Assembly: GCA_903919715.1 (NCBI GenBank)
Contig: CAIXJC010000001.1
Coordinates: 1 to 64,000 of the forward strand
Source of the DNA: an uncultured bacterium
GTDB lineage: Bacteria; Planctomycetota; Phycisphaerae; Phycisphaerales; SM1A02
Direction: 5' to 3'
DNA: 64,000 nucleotides
The position numbers were made by a program, and so were the translations under genes. Shown piece by piece: positions 25,069-34,407 of this stretch (the stretch's first letter is position 1; the number at the start of each line of letters is the position of its first letter). The notes beneath the pieces are model-generated. The model did not search any database, was not told the DNA's origin, and saw only the letters and a program-made list of their open reading frames with translations.

Positions 25069-25767
25069 CTATCCCACCCGTCGTCCGCTCGCAACCTGAT
25101 TTGATCGGGTTGGGGGACGATTTGAAGCCGCTGCGGCGAAGAGCAATCCGACAACGCAGAGTGCGCCAGAGACGACGGAAATGACCACAAGGTTTTCCCA
25201 GTCGATCTCGTTGGGAAGTGATCCTTCGGAATTCATTACCGTCAGCAGAGTTGGAATTCCGCCCATAAAAACAGCCGAAAACGGGCTCGGCTGAAATCCG
25301 AGTGCCGCAAGGGGCATTGAAATTCCCACTGCGACAAGAATGCAGGCTGCCATCGCAAGCGCTCGCAGGATCGAACTGCGCCAAGCTGATGCAGCCGCGA
25401 CCAGCCCAGCAACGCCGGCGAGCGAGGCAAGCGCTAAGAGGTCAATCAGTAGTGTTCGTTCCGTGGGCCACGGAGTCGCGAGTCGAAGCGGCCAGACCAG
25501 GAGTTGCCAGAGGCAGGCCAGCGTGAGCGCATCGATGACCGTCCGTGCAATTGTTCGGTCGCGTGGCGGTTGGCTGAGCCGCAGGAGTGGCCATGCGATC
25601 ATCATCCCCGACGCAGTTGTCAGCAAGATCAATTGGACAGTTGGTGCGAGAGTCGAAGGTGAAAGGTGGAGCGGCAGTCGTAATCCAAATGCAACCAGGA
25701 ACGACGCAATAATCCAGCAACCTGCGGCGATCACTAACCCCCGCGGCGGTTCAATGGCTTCCGACAT
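25069..25767 (-). CDS. Hypothetical six-helix membrane protein
   Basis: 232 residues from the ATG at 25767 (MSEAIEPPRG), overlapping the 3' end of the FtsQ-like gene; an earlier ATG at 25818 is possible. About six hydrophobic segments are visible, including VIAAGCWIIASFLVAFGL, LILLTTASGMMIAWPLL and LVVISVVSGALCVVGLLF. I do not recognise the family. Its place directly after ftsQ, where ftsA would normally lie, points to an envelope role by context only. Confidence 0.65.
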   Translation of the reverse strand: MSEAIEPPRGLVIAAGCWIIASFLVAFGLRLPLHLSPSTLAPTVQLILLTTASGMMIAWPLLRLSQPPRDRTIARTVIDALTLACLWQLLVWPLRLATPWPTERTLLIDLLALASLAGVAGLVAAASAWRSSILRALAMAACILVAVGISMPLAALGFQPSPFSAVFMGGIPTLLTVMNSEGSLPNEIDWENLVVISVVSGALCVVGLLFAAAASNRPPTRSNQVASGRRVG

Positions 25768-26554
25768 AATCCACGGAGAGATCGATGGATTGTGGTCCAG
25801 CACCGTCGATTCGACCATACTGATTCGTCAGCATGTCGAGATAGCGCAATTTTTGCGCGGCAGGAACTTCCGCCGACGCTTCGCTTCCTGGTGCTCGCCC
25901 CCAGATCAAACGGCACTGCTTGGTGGTGATGAGCGACAGCGTTTGCTTTGTATGGAAATCTGCGACGTCGACTGCAGAAACTTGAGCGCGCCAACGTTGC
26001 GCTGAGACAAGTTTCGCCATTTCGACGCCCGCAAGAAGATCAGCTCCGCCCCACACCTGGCCTGGTTGCTTTGGTCTCGGCAGCGAGGCCCCAAGAATTC
26101 TCGTCAAATGAGGCGCGGTTCCTGGTGCATATGTTCGCGGCAGAAGTCGAGAGTGAGTATCGAGCAGATGCTCACCGTCGGGATCAATCACGAGTGCAAT
26201 CGGATCAGCGAAAGTTGCGTCGACTTCTAATGCCGCCGATCCCACGCGTCGCACTTGCCGAACTTCATCGAACCAACCGCTGGCAAGAAGGGCAGTTTGG
26301 GCGCGCAGAAGTCCCTCTCGGTTGTAAGCAGATGTTCCTGCTTCGCGTGCGACAAGATCTTGAATTGGCGCGAGGTCAGTTGGTGTCATCCAAGAGGGCG
26401 AATCGAGAAAGGCAACTTCGATTCGCTCACCAGTCGCTGCCTGCGCATGGCGACGAAGATTGGGAACGGACCATCCCAATGTCACGGTCGCCAAAATCAC
26501 GAGTGTCGATCCAGCGCCAATCCACATCGCTGCGTCTTTCGTTCGGTCATTCAT
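25751..26554 (-). CDS. FtsQ-like cell division protein
   Basis: 267 residues with one N-terminal transmembrane helix (about 10-28). A POTRA/FtsQ-like segment follows (LLRAQTALLASGWFDEVRQV and VDATFADPIALV). It immediately follows ddl, which is the classical murC-murB-ddl-ftsQ order of the dcw cluster, and overlaps ddl by 8 bp. FtsQ scaffolds FtsB/FtsL in the divisome. Sequence conservation of FtsQ is low, so the call rests on architecture plus context. Confidence 0.65.
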   Translation of the reverse strand: MNDRTKDAAMWIGAGSTLVILATVTLGWSVPNLRRHAQAATGERIEVAFLDSPSWMTPTDLAPIQDLVAREAGTSAYNREGLLRAQTALLASGWFDEVRQVRRVGSAALEVDATFADPIALVIDPDGEHLLDTHSRLLPRTYAPGTAPHLTRILGASLPRPKQPGQVWGGADLLAGVEMAKLVSAQRWRAQVSAVDVADFHTKQTLSLITTKQCRLIWGRAPGSEASAEVPAAQKLRYLDMLTNQYGRIDGAGPQSIDLSVDYVGSH

Positions 26555-27602
26555 TCGTCTGATCCTGAGCAGTCGTTTGATCTTGAACCATCGTTCCAGT
26601 TGATCCTTCCGATGCTGTTTCGACCTCGGACGTCGACGACGATTGCGAGCCTTCCGAAGCTGGCTGACTTTGCGAAGTTGTTGATCGCCCCATTCGGTGG
26701 TTCCCCTTCATTCTTGACAGCGAGCGTTCAACCAATCGTCCGCACATTCTTGGAAATGAGATCCCAGCATGAGCTGCGGCCTTCGGCACAAGCGAATGAT
26801 CCGTCATGCCAGGCATCGAATTGATTTCCAAGAACCACGCTCCTGCTTCATCCACCATGAAATCAACACGTGCGACGTCGCGGCATCCGATTCGTTCATA
26901 GATTGTTCGCGCTGCGTGCGCAATTTCAGCTTGAATCTCAGGAGAGAGGACGGGATCCATGATGTACTGCGTATCTGCTCGCTCGTACTTGGCGCTGAAG
27001 TCGTAGAAGTCTTGGCTCGTGACGACTTCGATCATCGGGAGTAGATCTCTTTCAAGAATCCCCACCGTGATCTCGCGACCGATGATGAGTTTCTCTGCCA
27101 TCAAGCGCGGATGCTTTCCTTCAAGTTCAGCGCGTGCAGCTGCGAATTGTGCGAGGTCGAGACATCGGCGAACGCCGACACTCGAACCATCATCGACAGG
27201 CTTCACGACGACAGGCATTTCCAAATCGCATGGTTCACCTGGAACCAATATCCGCGCAGGTGGAGTGCGGATTCCAGCGGTTCGAGCGAAGAGTTTCGAA
27301 CCGATCTTGTCCATCGCAATGCGAGAGGCTCGAGGGCGACTGCCGACATAAGGGCGACCATCGGCTTCCATGATTTCTTGCAGAGGTCCGCCTTCGCCAA
27401 ATGGTCCGTGGAGGACAGGAAAAATGACGTCGCCAGGAAGTTCGCGCAGTTCGGCGCTCGTTGGCTTATCGATGATCTGTTCATGGACGATGAAGCCGCC
27501 AGCTTCGCGCAGCGCCGCTGCAATCATCGCGCCAGACTTCAGGCTGATTTCGCGTTCTGCATCCGGACCACCCATCAGAACAAGCACATTGATATCGCTC
27601 AT
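26547..27602 (-). CDS. ddl: D-alanine--D-alanine ligase with Ser/Thr/Gln-rich tail
   Basis: 351 residues. ATP-grasp ligase features: LHGPFGEGG near the N-terminus, VVVKPVDDGSSVGVRR, and the metal/ATP-binding FLEINSMPGMTDHSLVPKAA. It forms the D-Ala-D-Ala dipeptide for peptidoglycan. The last roughly 45 residues are low-complexity (Ser, Thr, Glu, Gln) and absent from typical Ddl. It overlaps murB by 4 bp and the FtsQ-like gene by 8 bp. Confidence 0.93.
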   Translation of the reverse strand: MSDINVLVLMGGPDAEREISLKSGAMIAAALREAGGFIVHEQIIDKPTSAELRELPGDVIFPVLHGPFGEGGPLQEIMEADGRPYVGSRPRASRIAMDKIGSKLFARTAGIRTPPARILVPGEPCDLEMPVVVKPVDDGSSVGVRRCLDLAQFAAARAELEGKHPRLMAEKLIIGREITVGILERDLLPMIEVVTSQDFYDFSAKYERADTQYIMDPVLSPEIQAEIAHAARTIYERIGCRDVARVDFMVDEAGAWFLEINSMPGMTDHSLVPKAAAHAGISFPRMCGRLVERSLSRMKGNHRMGRSTTSQSQPASEGSQSSSTSEVETASEGSTGTMVQDQTTAQDQTNE

Positions 27603-28534
27603 AAAACATCACCTCGTTGGGACCATATGACAACCTCGCGTTCAAGCTGAATGCCCGAATGATCGAGGACCCTCTGTTGTACATCAAATGCCAGTGCAAG
27701 CACGTCGTTTGCCCTTCCTCCAGCAAGAAGTCCAATGAAATTTCCGTGTCGCTCGCTGACGAATGCGCCACCAACACTCTTGCCTTTCATTCCCGCAAGG
27801 TCGATCAGACGGCCTGCGCTTTCGCGTTTGCCCGTGGACGGATCGATGGGATTCTTAAACATGCACCCAGCCGAGCGATCCGCCATTGGTTGGGTACGTT
27901 TCTTGTATTCAAAGACTTCTTTGACATGGGCTCGAATTTGAACTGCATCGTCAGCGCGAAGATTGAAGTGCGCGGCAATGACGATCCCATCGGGGAGTGC
28001 ACAGTGCCGATAGCCGAAATCAAGTTTAGCGGCATCCATCCTTCGAAGTTCTCCATTGGTCGTCAGCAATTCAATCGAATGGACGCTTTGAGCAGTGTCG
28101 CCATATGAACCGCCGGCATTCATGCGGATCGCTCCGCCAATCGTTGCTGGAATCCCAGCAAGTTGCGAAAGCCCAGACAATCCGCGGCGCGCTGACTCTT
28201 GAACGAGCGCCATCAAGTCGGTTCCTGCGCCAATGCGGGTGGGATGACCATGATCAAGTTCATGCCAGTGTGCTTCTTGAAAAATCGAGTGATTCAGGCG
28301 AACGACAGCACCATCCACACCATCGTCAGCGACGAGCAGATTTGCGCCCGAACCGAGCACTCGCATTGGGATATCGCTCTCATGAAATCGTTGGCAGAGT
28401 GTTTGCAGTGCCTCAACGCTTCGCGGAGAAATCAAAACCTCGGCATGACCGCCACTTTTGTACCACGTGAGTGCTCCGATGGGCGCATCGAGCGTCGCTT
28501 CGACGTCGAGGTCGTTCCATAGATTCTCATTCAT
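27599..28534 (-). CDS. murB: UDP-N-acetylenolpyruvoylglucosamine reductase
   Basis: 311 residues from the ATG at 28534 (MNENLWND), chosen because AGGG lies 8 nt upstream; longer starts at 28552 or 28606 lack a ribosome-binding site or run into murC. The FAD-binding GSGANLLVADDG and GIPATIGGAIRMNAG are present. The proton-donor motif reads SAGCMFKNP, with Cys where many MurBs have Ser. The catalytic Glu is in QLEREVVIW. It reduces UDP-GlcNAc-enolpyruvate to UDP-MurNAc with NADPH. Confidence 0.93.
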   Translation of the reverse strand: MNENLWNDLDVEATLDAPIGALTWYKSGGHAEVLISPRSVEALQTLCQRFHESDIPMRVLGSGANLLVADDGVDGAVVRLNHSIFQEAHWHELDHGHPTRIGAGTDLMALVQESARRGLSGLSQLAGIPATIGGAIRMNAGGSYGDTAQSVHSIELLTTNGELRRMDAAKLDFGYRHCALPDGIVIAAHFNLRADDAVQIRAHVKEVFEYKKRTQPMADRSAGCMFKNPIDPSTGKRESAGRLIDLAGMKGKSVGGAFVSERHGNFIGLLAGGRANDVLALAFDVQQRVLDHSGIQLEREVVIWSQRGDVL

Positions 28535-28559
28535 GGTGATCACCCTGCTCATCAGTTGT

Positions 28560-30065
28560 TCACTGGTTTGGACTTGCTGCAGCACGCGGAGGGAGTGATG
28601 CAGCACGATTTGATTGTTGCGTCAGGTCTTTCACGAAGTCGTGGCCAATCTTCCAGACTGGACCAGCGCCCATCACAACGATCAAGTCGCCGTCTTCAGC
28701 ATGTCGTTGAAGAAACTCGCCGATCTCTGCGAAGTCGTCGATCGCACGAGCATTCGTCCCCTTGGCGTTGAGCCGTGCGACGAGATCTGCAGATGAGACG
28801 AGGGTGCGTTCGATTTCGCTGTCCCGCACAAAATAAATCGGCGGCACAATCACCAAGTCGGCGCGCGCAAAGCTTTGGGCGAATTGTTCGAGCAAGAATC
28901 GGGTTCTGCTGTGTTGGTGCGGCTGGAAAACACAGATGATTCTGCGCGGATTTTCTGCATTTCTCAGTGCGGTCAGCGTCCGTTCGCACTCGGTCGGATG
29001 ATGCCCATAGTCGTCGAAGACTCGGACATTCGCTCCAGTGCGAGTAACGCATGCTCCAAGATATTGCATGCGCCGTTCAACGCCTGCAAAACTTTCCAGC
29101 GCTCTCGTGATCGATGCACTGTCCGCTCCAAGCCACGTCGCCAATATTGCGGCCGCTGCGGAGTTGAGAGCGTTGTGTTCTCCTGAAAGCCGTCCACGCC
29201 ACGAAAGCATCTCTTCGTTTCGGTGCCAGATGGTGGTGGCATTGGTCGATGGGTCGTATTCCACTCTGTAATCTGCCGTTGGCGACCAGCCAAATGTGCT
29301 GACGTCACACTCAAGTCCGCTTGCCACAGCTCGTCTGTGCGCACCATCGTGGCCGATTAAGAGTCTTCCGCCAACGTCCGCCGCAGGAAGATTTCCTGCA
29401 AACACTCGAAACGATTTCACAATTTCATCGAGTGAGCCATACACGTCAAGGTGATCCTCTTCAACATTATTAATGAGTGCCAGGGTCGGTTGATGCGAAT
29501 GAAACGAGCGATTGAACTCGCACGCCTCGGCGACGAAAATCCCAGGCGAACCCGCAAGTCGACCTTTGGGAATCGTCTCGCTTCCAGTCCGCGTTCCTCC
29601 ACCGTTGAGTTGCGGACAGTTGGCGCCGACGATCACGGACGGATCAAGTCCAGCTTCAATCAGGAGATGGGCCAGAAGGGCGGTCGTCGTGCTTTTGCCA
29701 TGCGTCCCTGCGATTGATACGCCAGTTCGACCAGACTGCGCCCACCCGAGGGCTTGGGCGTAGGTCATTGTCTCGATTCCCATTGCGTGGGCTTGAGCGA
29801 GTTCGGGGTGGTCGGCTGCGACCGCTGCCGAATAGACCACGAGGTCAATTTGGGGGCTGATTTGGGAGGGAGAGTCTCCGATTGAGATGGACATTCCAGC
29901 AGTGCGAAGCGCACTGGTTGTCTCACTTGCGGATTGGTCACTCCCGCTGACGGTTGCGCCGCGAGACTTCATCATCAGGGCAAGTCCGCTGGTTCCACAA
30001 CCTCCGATTCCAATAAAATGGACGCGGCGACCACCAAAGACTGCCGCATCCGTGCGTGCGTTCAT
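28560..30065 (-). CDS. murC: UDP-N-acetylmuramate--L-alanine ligase
   Basis: 501 residues from the ATG at 30065 (MNARTDAAVFGG); an upstream in-frame ATG at 30329 would read through the promoter region and into the divergent regulator and is rejected. The nucleotide fold HFIGIGGCGTSG is N-terminal. The P-loop is GTHGKSTTTALLAHLL. The Mur-ligase C-terminal domain contains VFDDYGHHPTE and FQPHQHSRT. It adds L-Ala to UDP-MurNAc. It is the first gene of the mur-dcw operon and divergent from an NtrC-type regulator. Confidence 0.94.
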   Translation of the reverse strand: MNARTDAAVFGGRRVHFIGIGGCGTSGLALMMKSRGATVSGSDQSASETTSALRTAGMSISIGDSPSQISPQIDLVVYSAAVAADHPELAQAHAMGIETMTYAQALGWAQSGRTGVSIAGTHGKSTTTALLAHLLIEAGLDPSVIVGANCPQLNGGGTRTGSETIPKGRLAGSPGIFVAEACEFNRSFHSHQPTLALINNVEEDHLDVYGSLDEIVKSFRVFAGNLPAADVGGRLLIGHDGAHRRAVASGLECDVSTFGWSPTADYRVEYDPSTNATTIWHRNEEMLSWRGRLSGEHNALNSAAAAILATWLGADSASITRALESFAGVERRMQYLGACVTRTGANVRVFDDYGHHPTECERTLTALRNAENPRRIICVFQPHQHSRTRFLLEQFAQSFARADLVIVPPIYFVRDSEIERTLVSSADLVARLNAKGTNARAIDDFAEIGEFLQRHAEDGDLIVVMGAGPVWKIGHDFVKDLTQQSNRAASLPPRAAASPNQ

Positions 30066-30176
30066 AGGTATTGGAGAGTATCGGCAGAAAGCCTCTTGCA
30101 CCTTGGAAATCCGCACCTCGGAAATCCGCCGCACGCTCTGCACCATTGGAGTTGATCCGTACACTCTTCCCCAATC

Positions 30177-31568
30177 ATGGCTGCCGCAAAAGATGTCGTC
30201 CGGGCGCAAGTACTCATCATCGATGACGAAAAGGATCATGCCGAAACCATGGCCGAGGCTCTTCACAAGCCTGGCCATATTTGCACCATTGTCCATGGAA
30301 AGGCTGAGGCGGAAGAGGAGCTGCGCCACGGAAACTTCGACGTCGTGATCACAGATCTTGTTATGGAAACGCCGCGGTCAGGGATGGAAGTCTTGGAACT
30401 TGTTCGACAGGTTCAGCCAGATGCCGCCACGATCATGGTGACCGCGCACGGTGACATTCCCACGGCGAAGGAGGCGCTGCGAGGCGGCGCGTACGACTTC
30501 ATCGTCAAGCCGCTCGACCTCGTTGTCTTTCGCAATTTAGTGCAGCGGGCAGCAGAGTCCGTGCTACTTCGTCATCAGAATGAGAAGCTGCGCGGACAAG
30601 TTGATGCCGCGTATGGATTCGAAGGAATCATCGGCGAATCCGCAGCGATTCGTCAGGTGATTACAGCTATTCGCCAGGTCGCTCCGACCAACATTCCTGT
30701 GCTGATCTGCGGTGAAAGTGGAACAGGCAAGGAGTTGGTAGCGCAGGCGATTCATCAGCACTCCAAGCGAAAGGAGCGGCGATTCGTTCCTTTCAATGCA
30801 GCGGGGCAAGCCGAAAGTTTGCTCGAGGACCAACTCTTCGGGCACGTTCGCGGCGCATACACCGGCGCGGACAAGGACCGCGAGGGGGTCTTTGAATATG
30901 GCGACCGAGGCAGCGTTTTCCTCGACGAAATTGGTGATACGCCGCTCTCGATGCAGCCCAAATTGCTTCGAGTACTTGAGAAGGGCGAGATCGTTCGCTT
31001 GGGTTCCAATGATGCCCGCACCGTTGATGTTCGGTTCATCAGTGCAACCAATCGCGACCTGCGAACCATGATCAAGCAGGGGCAATTCAGAGAGGATTTG
31101 TTTTATCGCCTCCGCGGGGTCGAAATCACTATTCCCCCTCTGCGAGAGCGACGCGAAGACATTCCACTCCTCGTGCGGCATGCGGCTGGTCGCTTCGCCC
31201 GCGAATTGGATCGACCGATTCCGACATTCAGTGAGCCAGCGATGTTGCGCTTGGTTGCATTTCAATGGCCTGGCAATGTGCGCGAACTGATGAATGTCGT
31301 TCACCGAATGATGGTGGGAACATCAGCGAACGTTCTGGATGTGCAAGACGTTCCAGCAGAAATCAACACCGCCGACAGCGAAGATGGGGCGATGGGCGCT
31401 TCCAATGGCTTGGGAGGTCTCGCTGGATGTGGCTTGGAAAGGCTTGAAAAGGAAGCAATTCGCCAGACGCTTGCCATGGCGGAAGGGAACCGCGAACGAG
31501 CCGCGCAAATGCTGGGCATCGGCGAGCGAACGCTGTACCGAAAACTCAAGGAGTACGGACTCCGCTAA
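30177..31568 (+). CDS. NtrC-family sigma-54-dependent response regulator
   Basis: 463 residues. The receiver domain (about 10-125) has the phosphoacceptor Asp in VVITDLVME and the conserved Lys in FIVKPLD. The AAA+ domain (about 145-370) has Walker A GESGTGKE, the sigma-54 contact loop GAYTGA (variant of GAFTGA) and Walker B SVFLDEIGD. The Fis-type HTH (about 420-463) is AAQMLGIGERTLYRKLKEYG. It should activate sigma-54 promoters on phosphorylation. No sensor kinase is adjacent. Its stop codon lies in a hairpin that contains the next gene's ribosome-binding site. Confidence 0.92.
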   Translation: MAAAKDVVRAQVLIIDDEKDHAETMAEALHKPGHICTIVHGKAEAEEELRHGNFDVVITDLVMETPRSGMEVLELVRQVQPDAATIMVTAHGDIPTAKEALRGGAYDFIVKPLDLVVFRNLVQRAAESVLLRHQNEKLRGQVDAAYGFEGIIGESAAIRQVITAIRQVAPTNIPVLICGESGTGKELVAQAIHQHSKRKERRFVPFNAAGQAESLLEDQLFGHVRGAYTGADKDREGVFEYGDRGSVFLDEIGDTPLSMQPKLLRVLEKGEIVRLGSNDARTVDVRFISATNRDLRTMIKQGQFREDLFYRLRGVEITIPPLRERREDIPLLVRHAAGRFARELDRPIPTFSEPAMLRLVAFQWPGNVRELMNVVHRMMVGTSANVLDVQDVPAEINTADSEDGAMGASNGLGGLAGCGLERLEKEAIRQTLAMAEGNRERAAQMLGIGERTLYRKLKEYGLR

Positions 31569-31578
31569 TCGCGGAGTC
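31558..31578 (+). promoter_or_regulatory. Hairpin enclosing the regulator stop codon and the downstream ribosome-binding site
   Basis: GACTCCGC (31558-31565) and GCGGAGTC (31571-31578) pair perfectly over 8 bp around a 5-nt loop that begins with the TAA stop. The right arm contains GGAG, 10 nt before the ATG at 31587. Translation of the regulator to its stop could open the stem and expose this site. No T-run follows, so it is not a good terminator. Confidence 0.45.
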
Positions 31579-31586
31579 TTTCCGAT

Positions 31587-33221
31587 ATGCCTTGGATTCT
31601 TTTCCGACACTTTCTTCTGGAACTGTCCAAGGTCCTATTGCTCACAACCACGGTGATCGTGGTGGTCATCGCATTTGGAGCTGTGATCAAGCCGCTGTCT
31701 GGAAATCTCCTGGGACCAGGTGGGATCCTGAAGTACATCGTGCTTGCGATGGTGCCAATGTTGCAATACGCGCTGCCATTTTCTGCAGGCTTCGCAGCAA
31801 CGATCGTCACGCATCGCTTCGCGTCGGACAACGAAATTCAAGCGATGTCGGTCAGTGGGATTTCATATTTCGTGATCCTGTTGCCGCAAATGGTCTTGGG
31901 AATTGTCCTAACGATCTTCATGTTCTTTCTGGTGCAGACTGCGATTCCAAGATTTCTGGGGCTGATGAGTGACGTCATCACTCATGATGCGGCGCAAGTT
32001 TTCGTTGGAACAATTCGATCAGGTGAAGCTTTTCGTGCTGGAAACTTCATGATTTATGCAGATCGAATTGAACTGGATGACAAACTTTCAGACCCATCAC
32101 TTCAGCGAATCCGGATGGAAGGGGTCGCTGCGATTGAAATCGACGGCGCTGGACACCTTGGAACCGAATTTGTTGCACGAAGCGGTTCAGCGGATTTGTA
32201 TTCAGCTGGAAGTGATCTCATTGTGAAGGTCGCATTTCGTGATGCGACTGTGTTACGCCCTGGTGAATCGACCGTGGCATTCATGGCGCTTGTAGAACCG
32301 ATGCCAACGCTGATTGACTGTGGATGGGAGCGAAGTCCCAAATATTTGCCGTGGTCCGAATTGGTCGACGTTGTGCGAGATCCGTCAAAGGGAGCGCTCG
32401 TCACCATTGAACGGAGTAATCATTGGGAAGCGATCGCGCCTGCTCTTTTGATCGAACAACTCGGATCCGAGCTCGCCCCATCAGGCAACGGTCGCCTCGT
32501 GGGAGAGGAAGCAGGCCGCGCCTATGAAATCCACGACGCAATGCTTGGAGGAAATGGTTTAATCCCTCGGCCGCCTGCGAAACGATTGACGGTGATCGAA
32601 CGGGAAGGGGACGTATCTCTCCGTGAAGCGTCGACCGTTTCTGCGGAGTTGATCGCAACGACCAATTCCAATGGAATGTCAGGTACAAGTCGTCTTGATT
32701 TGGTGTTGAACGATCCGCGCACGCGCAATCTTCGCGGTGGAGACGAGCGGACGGTCAGGTGGCCAGCGCGCGTCGTGGGTCTCGCTGTTGATAATTCACC
32801 TCCGCAACTTTCGGTGCAGGAAGAGGTCACCAAGGCGCAGTGGCTCGCGCAACAGACAACGCCGCCGCTCGCGGCATACGCACCCGCAGCGAAGCGTTTC
32901 GTCGGTGCTGTGGAGGAGGCGATTTCCGTGACTCTTTATGAAGCGATCTCGCACGTGTGGATGCGATTTGCTCAGCCGATCAGCGTCGTACTCATGCTGG
33001 TATTGGGCGGGATATTGGCAATTTGGCGGCGAGAAAGTTTGCCTTTGACGATCTTTCTTCTCGCATTTGTTCCAGCAATTGCAAATGTGCTCCTGATTGC
33101 ATCTGGACAGTCGATTCTGCGTTCGTCAAAGGTTGGATTTGGATTGACCGTGATGTGGATGGGGAACGCCATCCTGCTCGCGCTCATTCTGGGTATTGGT
33201 CGGAGAATGGCGCGGCGATGA
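31587..33221 (+). CDS. LptF/LptG-family LPS export permease, enlarged
   Basis: 544 residues. N-terminal helices about 15-37 and 55-75 and a C-terminal membrane block (about 455-540) follow the YjgP/YjgQ pattern: three helices, a periplasmic jellyroll, three helices. The usual length is about 360-390, and the extra residues lie in the periplasmic part (about 130-450). LptF and LptG pull LPS from the inner membrane to the periplasmic bridge, driven by LptB. A second member follows 7 bp downstream, and lptB is at 51.1 kb. Which of the two is F or G cannot be decided here. Confidence 0.82.
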   Translation: MPWILFRHFLLELSKVLLLTTTVIVVVIAFGAVIKPLSGNLLGPGGILKYIVLAMVPMLQYALPFSAGFAATIVTHRFASDNEIQAMSVSGISYFVILLPQMVLGIVLTIFMFFLVQTAIPRFLGLMSDVITHDAAQVFVGTIRSGEAFRAGNFMIYADRIELDDKLSDPSLQRIRMEGVAAIEIDGAGHLGTEFVARSGSADLYSAGSDLIVKVAFRDATVLRPGESTVAFMALVEPMPTLIDCGWERSPKYLPWSELVDVVRDPSKGALVTIERSNHWEAIAPALLIEQLGSELAPSGNGRLVGEEAGRAYEIHDAMLGGNGLIPRPPAKRLTVIEREGDVSLREASTVSAELIATTNSNGMSGTSRLDLVLNDPRTRNLRGGDERTVRWPARVVGLAVDNSPPQLSVQEEVTKAQWLAQQTTPPLAAYAPAAKRFVGAVEEAISVTLYEAISHVWMRFAQPISVVLMLVLGGILAIWRRESLPLTIFLLAFVPAIANVLLIASGQSILRSSKVGFGLTVMWMGNAILLALILGIGRRMARR

Positions 33222-33228
33222 CGCCTGA

Positions 33229-34380
33229 ATGAATTTCACCATGCGAATTCTGACTCGATTTATTCTCCTTCGATTTCTTGGAAATTTCTTCCTGCTTTTT
33301 TCCATTTTGTTTGTATTCGCAATTTCGATCGACATCATTATTCAATGGGAAACCTTTGTCAGCTCTGCGGCCAAGATTGAAAGTGCGAAGGCCGGCGTCG
33401 ATCATGGCGCGAGCATTTTGGCAGTCGCTCGATTGATCCTGTCATTTCACGGTCCTCGAATCTTCCAGTTCTATCAGTACATGATGCCCCTGGTTGCGCT
33501 CGCAGCAATGGGATTTACTGCATCAGCCATGCTGCGGAGTCGAGAGTTTGTGGCAATGATGGCGGTTGGGATTTCGATGCGCCGCGCAGTATTTCCAGTC
33601 GTCATTGGTATGGGGATCTTGTGTCTGCTTCAGGTTGGAAATCAGGAGTTGATTCTGCCTCGGTTAGCAGCGCGTCTCTTGCTTGAGCACGGCGACATGG
33701 TTCGCGGAGCGGTGAGCACATGGGAGATTGGGTTGGCGGCGGACTCCCAAGGGCGCCTGATTCATGCGGCGAGTTTCGATCCTGCGACTGCGACAATGAC
33801 TGGGCTGTATGCCGTGGAACGAAGTCCGGAGGGATCAGTGGTTCGAAGAATCGAAGCTCGTCGTGCAAAGTGGTCGACACAGAAACGATCATGGATGCTT
33901 GAGCAGGGAAGAGTTGGTGTGCCAACGAGGCCTTCCGATGTTCCAAGCGGGGATCGTCCACCGGTCTTCGTCGATCAACCAATCGAATTGTTTCAAACCG
34001 ACCTTGATCCAGACACGCTCACGCTCCGTCAAAACTTGCTGTATGCACACATGCTTTCGCTTGCGGAAATCGCTGATTTAGCGCGTAACTCGGCCTTCGA
34101 TCCGACTGCACTTCGCAGATTCGCAACGGGCAGATTCGCATCGCTCTTGGTCGGCCTCCTCGTGTTGGCGATCTCGATTCCATTCTTTGCCTTGCGCGAG
34201 CCAGCACCGATGCTTCGACAAGCCGTCAGTTGTGCGACGATTAGTCTTCCGATTCTCTTGACGGCAATGATCATGATTGCACTGCCGCTGCCGTCAATGC
34301 CACCAACGGTTGGCGTGATTCTTCCCGTTGTGTTGCTGCTGCCGATCGCTGTCTGGCGAATTGGCGCAATGAAAACCTGA
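33229..34380 (+). CDS. LptF/LptG-family LPS export permease
   Basis: 383 residues, the usual family length. The first helix is FLGNFFLLFSILFVFAISIDIIIQW-like (about 14-35). The helical segment QYMMPLVALAAMGFTASAMLRSREFVAMMAVGIS is the conserved region after helix 2. Three C-terminal helices lie at about 300-380. It is the partner of the upstream larger permease. The ATG at 33229 is used; a second ATG lies four codons later. Confidence 0.85.
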   Translation: MNFTMRILTRFILLRFLGNFFLLFSILFVFAISIDIIIQWETFVSSAAKIESAKAGVDHGASILAVARLILSFHGPRIFQFYQYMMPLVALAAMGFTASAMLRSREFVAMMAVGISMRRAVFPVVIGMGILCLLQVGNQELILPRLAARLLLEHGDMVRGAVSTWEIGLAADSQGRLIHAASFDPATATMTGLYAVERSPEGSVVRRIEARRAKWSTQKRSWMLEQGRVGVPTRPSDVPSGDRPPVFVDQPIELFQTDLDPDTLTLRQNLLYAHMLSLAEIADLARNSAFDPTALRRFATGRFASLLVGLLVLAISIPFFALREPAPMLRQAVSCATISLPILLTAMIMIALPLPSMPPTVGVILPVVLLLPIAVWRIGAMKT

Positions 34381-34407
34381 CGCACCCGTTCCGCACAATC
34401 GCGGCAA

